A DNA stretch of 24,833 nt from Chthonomonas sp035294505 (GTDB lineage: Bacteria > Armatimonadota > Chthonomonadetes > Chthonomonadales > Chthonomonadaceae): the NCBI RefSeq assembly GCF_035294505.1, contig NZ_DATGKU010000066.1:1-24833 (forward strand), read 5' to 3'. The notes beneath the pieces were generated by a model. The model was not told the origin of the DNA. It made no database searches and saw only the letters and a program-made list of their open reading frames with translations. Positions within the stretch are counted from its first letter, which is position 1, and every line of letters begins with the position of its first letter. The translations under genes and the position numbers were made by a program. This document shows positions 23,241 to 24,833 of this stretch, piece after piece.

Positions 23241-24416
23241 ATGAACAAAAAAAGCACTCTATTGGGGCTGTTGCTCTGCTTGTTCCTAAGTTGCTGTTGG
23301 CCGTGTCGTGCCGTGCAAACGCCGGACGATTCGGGCAAGCCTGCGGGCGCTCAGGGGCAGAACGATGTGGATAGCAATAGGGAGAGCTCGGCGAAGAAGA
23401 AGCAGCCAAAAGAGAATCGCGCTCTAATGGAAGCCTTACGCAAACTACCTCCCTATTACGGGCCTCGCAAGCGTCTTGGCGTGATGAATATGGATGTGAA
23501 GGTAACGGCCACCTCCTACACTTCGCCCACCCCCAGCGGAGGCACCGTGACCACCACAACCATTCAGATACCCCCTCCCACCGATTTTGGCACAGGGCTT
23601 ACCGAGATGCTCACCACGGCGCTGGTCGAAAGCAAACGGTTTGTGGTGCTTGAGCGCAGCGCTTTACAGGACATCCAGGCGGAGCAGCAGCTGGGGGCGA
23701 GCGGTGGGGTCAACCCCACCGCGGCTCCGAAGACCGGCCAACTGCTGGGCGCACAGGCCCTCATACGCGGTGCGGTTACCGAGTACTCCTTCGAGGAGTC
23801 CAGCCTGGGAGCGGGAGGGGTTTTAGGCAGGGCGCTTGGTCTTTCCACAGGGCATTCCACAGCGATGGTGGGCATTGATGTGCGCATCTACGATGTGGTT
23901 ACCGGCGAGGTGATCGATTCGGTTCATGCCGTAGGGCGCGCCACCGCCAGCGGCACCGCCATCTCTTATAACAAAGGGGATGTGGGGCTTACGATGGATG
24001 CCGTAAGCAACACGCCTCTTGGGGAGGCCGTGCGACGGGCTATCGCCCAAGCCGTGCTGTTTATTTGCAACCGCATGCAGGCGGTGCCTTGGGAAGGACG
24101 CATCGCCGACGTGGAGATGGGCGACAATAACACGCAAGACCTCTATCTGAACGCGGGAACCGATGCCGGTCTGCAGGTGGGCGATAAGCTCGACATTCTG
24201 CACCCCGGCCACGCCATTGTAGACCCGGACACGCAGACCGTCATCGGGCGCACGAAGGATGTGGAGGCGGGACAGGCCCACATCGTAGAGGTGCGGGATC
24301 ATATTTCCATTTTAGCCGTAGATAGCGGCAGCGGTTTCCAGGTGGGAGATGTCGTTCATTTCATTTCCCATGCGGACGGTTCGTCAGAAGATAGCAAAAC
24401 ATCTCAATCGAAATAG
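23241..24416 (+). CDS. CsgG-family secreted protein with a C-terminal FlgT-like domain
   Basis: A 391-residue exported protein. The N-terminus (MNKKSTLLGLLLCLFLSCCW) is a signal peptide; Cys at 18-19 and 22 might form a lipobox, but no strict L-x-G-C is seen. A charged linker (28-66) follows. Residues 75-285 resemble the CsgG domain: RLGVMNMDV, GLTEMLTTALVESKRFVVLERSALQDIQAEQ, then LLGAQALIRGAVTEY and GIDVRIYDVVTGEVI. The C-terminal part (about 285-376) has the repeated VGDKLDI / VGDVVHF pattern of FlgT C-terminal domains. True CsgG forms a curli export pore, but no curli genes are nearby. The family also includes lipoproteins of unknown role. GGAGG lies 13 nt before the ATG. It probably shares an mRNA with the next gene (30-nt gap). 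Confidence 0.8.
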   Translation: MNKKSTLLGLLLCLFLSCCWPCRAVQTPDDSGKPAGAQGQNDVDSNRESSAKKKQPKENRALMEALRKLPPYYGPRKRLGVMNMDVKVTATSYTSPTPSGGTVTTTTIQIPPPTDFGTGLTEMLTTALVESKRFVVLERSALQDIQAEQQLGASGGVNPTAAPKTGQLLGAQALIRGAVTEYSFEESSLGAGGVLGRALGLSTGHSTAMVGIDVRIYDVVTGEVIDSVHAVGRATASGTAISYNKGDVGLTMDAVSNTPLGEAVRRAIAQAVLFICNRMQAVPWEGRIADVEMGDNNTQDLYLNAGTDAGLQVGDKLDILHPGHAIVDPDTQTVIGRTKDVEAGQAHIVEVRDHISILAVDSGSGFQVGDVVHFISHADGSSEDSKTSQSK

Positions 24417-24446
24417 AGGAAAAACTTTTCACAGGAGAGGATGGAC

Positions 24447-24833
24447 ATGCGCAAACAAAAAACAATCCTCCATACCATAGGCTGGCAGGGAAGCATAGCA
24501 CTCGCCTCGCTCCTGCTTTTCTGCCGGCTGGCCTGGGGAGCGCCAGGGACCACTCTGGCCGCTCCCCCTCAACAACTCGTCTTTTTGGGCATTCACGGCA
24601 ATGCCGACCCCGTGTCGGTGGTGATGAACAACGTCACCTATACCTCGCAGGCGCCCGATAACCTGGCCGGCACCGGCACGTTGGTAATCCGTATCGGCAG
24701 CACCACCTTGCCGGGTATTCCCAATGTGCCTTTTAGCCATGTCTCGGTGGATAATCAGGGGCGGGCAAACGGCCTTACCTATGTGTTTACCAACGAGCTG
24801 GATATTCCCAGCATCTTCGGCAGCGGGGTTGGG
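24447..24833 (+). CDS. N-terminal part of an exported protein of unknown function
   Basis: The frame is open from the ATG at 24447 to the end of the window (129 residues) and continues beyond it. The start has AGGAG 9 nt upstream (24433-24437). An in-frame ATG at 24441 has almost no spacing from that site. The N-terminus MRKQKTILH followed by a hydrophobic stretch (SIALASLLLFCRLAWG) and small residues looks like a signal peptide, with cleavage near WGA or ATTLA. The mature part is rich in Gly, Thr, Asn and Val with alternating strands (SVVMNNVTYTS, GTLVIRIG), as in beta-rich surface proteins. It follows the CsgG-family gene by 30 nt, so the two may act together. I recognise no family. Confidence 0.7.
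   Translation, partial: MRKQKTILHTIGWQGSIALASLLLFCRLAWGAPGTTLAAPPQQLVFLGIHGNADPVSVVMNNVTYTSQAPDNLAGTGTLVIRIGSTTLPGIPNVPFSHVSVDNQGRANGLTYVFTNELDIPSIFGSGVG

Overview
This is a dense bacterial segment of fairly high GC content with Shine-Dalgarno sites and sigma70-type promoters. The gene set (CdaA/CdaR, SteA/SteB, a GerMN lipoprotein next to murI, a GPDP-membrane/DUF4129/DUF4350/MoxR cluster, and a CsgG-family secreted protein) points to a Terrabacteria-type lineage. Armatimonadota of the Chthonomonas kind is my best guess, but it rests on recalled gene content and style, not on a marker gene.

Left part (1-4076). A C-terminal gene fragment is followed by a Clp/Hsp100-like protein on the plus strand. 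Its first ATPase domain is intact; its second looks catalytically dead. On the minus strand, a GerMN lipoprotein gene overlaps murI (glutamate racemase) by 4 nt and is driven by a clear promoter at 4154-4183.

Repeat-flanked receptor island (4077-8011). A lone methyl-accepting chemotaxis receptor on the minus strand is bracketed by composite repeats. The left copy is inverted relative to two right-hand copies. The right intergenic region (about 1.17 kb) holds two arrays of a GAAATGACAG unit and several different perfect hairpins.

Middle (8012-15690). A PhnP-like metallo-beta-lactamase protein (plus strand) converges, with a 17-nt overlap, on a minus-strand group read as uvrC, steA, steB, a family 2 glycosyltransferase and an MraY/WecA-like membrane transferase. 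The last four genes are nearly contiguous and suggest a module tying cell division to envelope glycan synthesis. Citrate synthase lies upstream of uvrC with its own promoter.

Right part (15930-24833, all plus strand). cdaA and cdaR (c-di-AMP synthesis and its regulator) are followed by a six-helix membrane protein, a DUF4129 protein, a DUF4350 protein, a MoxR ATPase and a GT4 glycosyltransferase. Most of these junctions overlap or are very short, so this is probably one transcription unit. After a 133-bp gap comes a CsgG-family secreted protein and the start of another exported protein that runs off the window.

The annotation is by reading alone. Family names rest on recognised motifs, and no database search was run.
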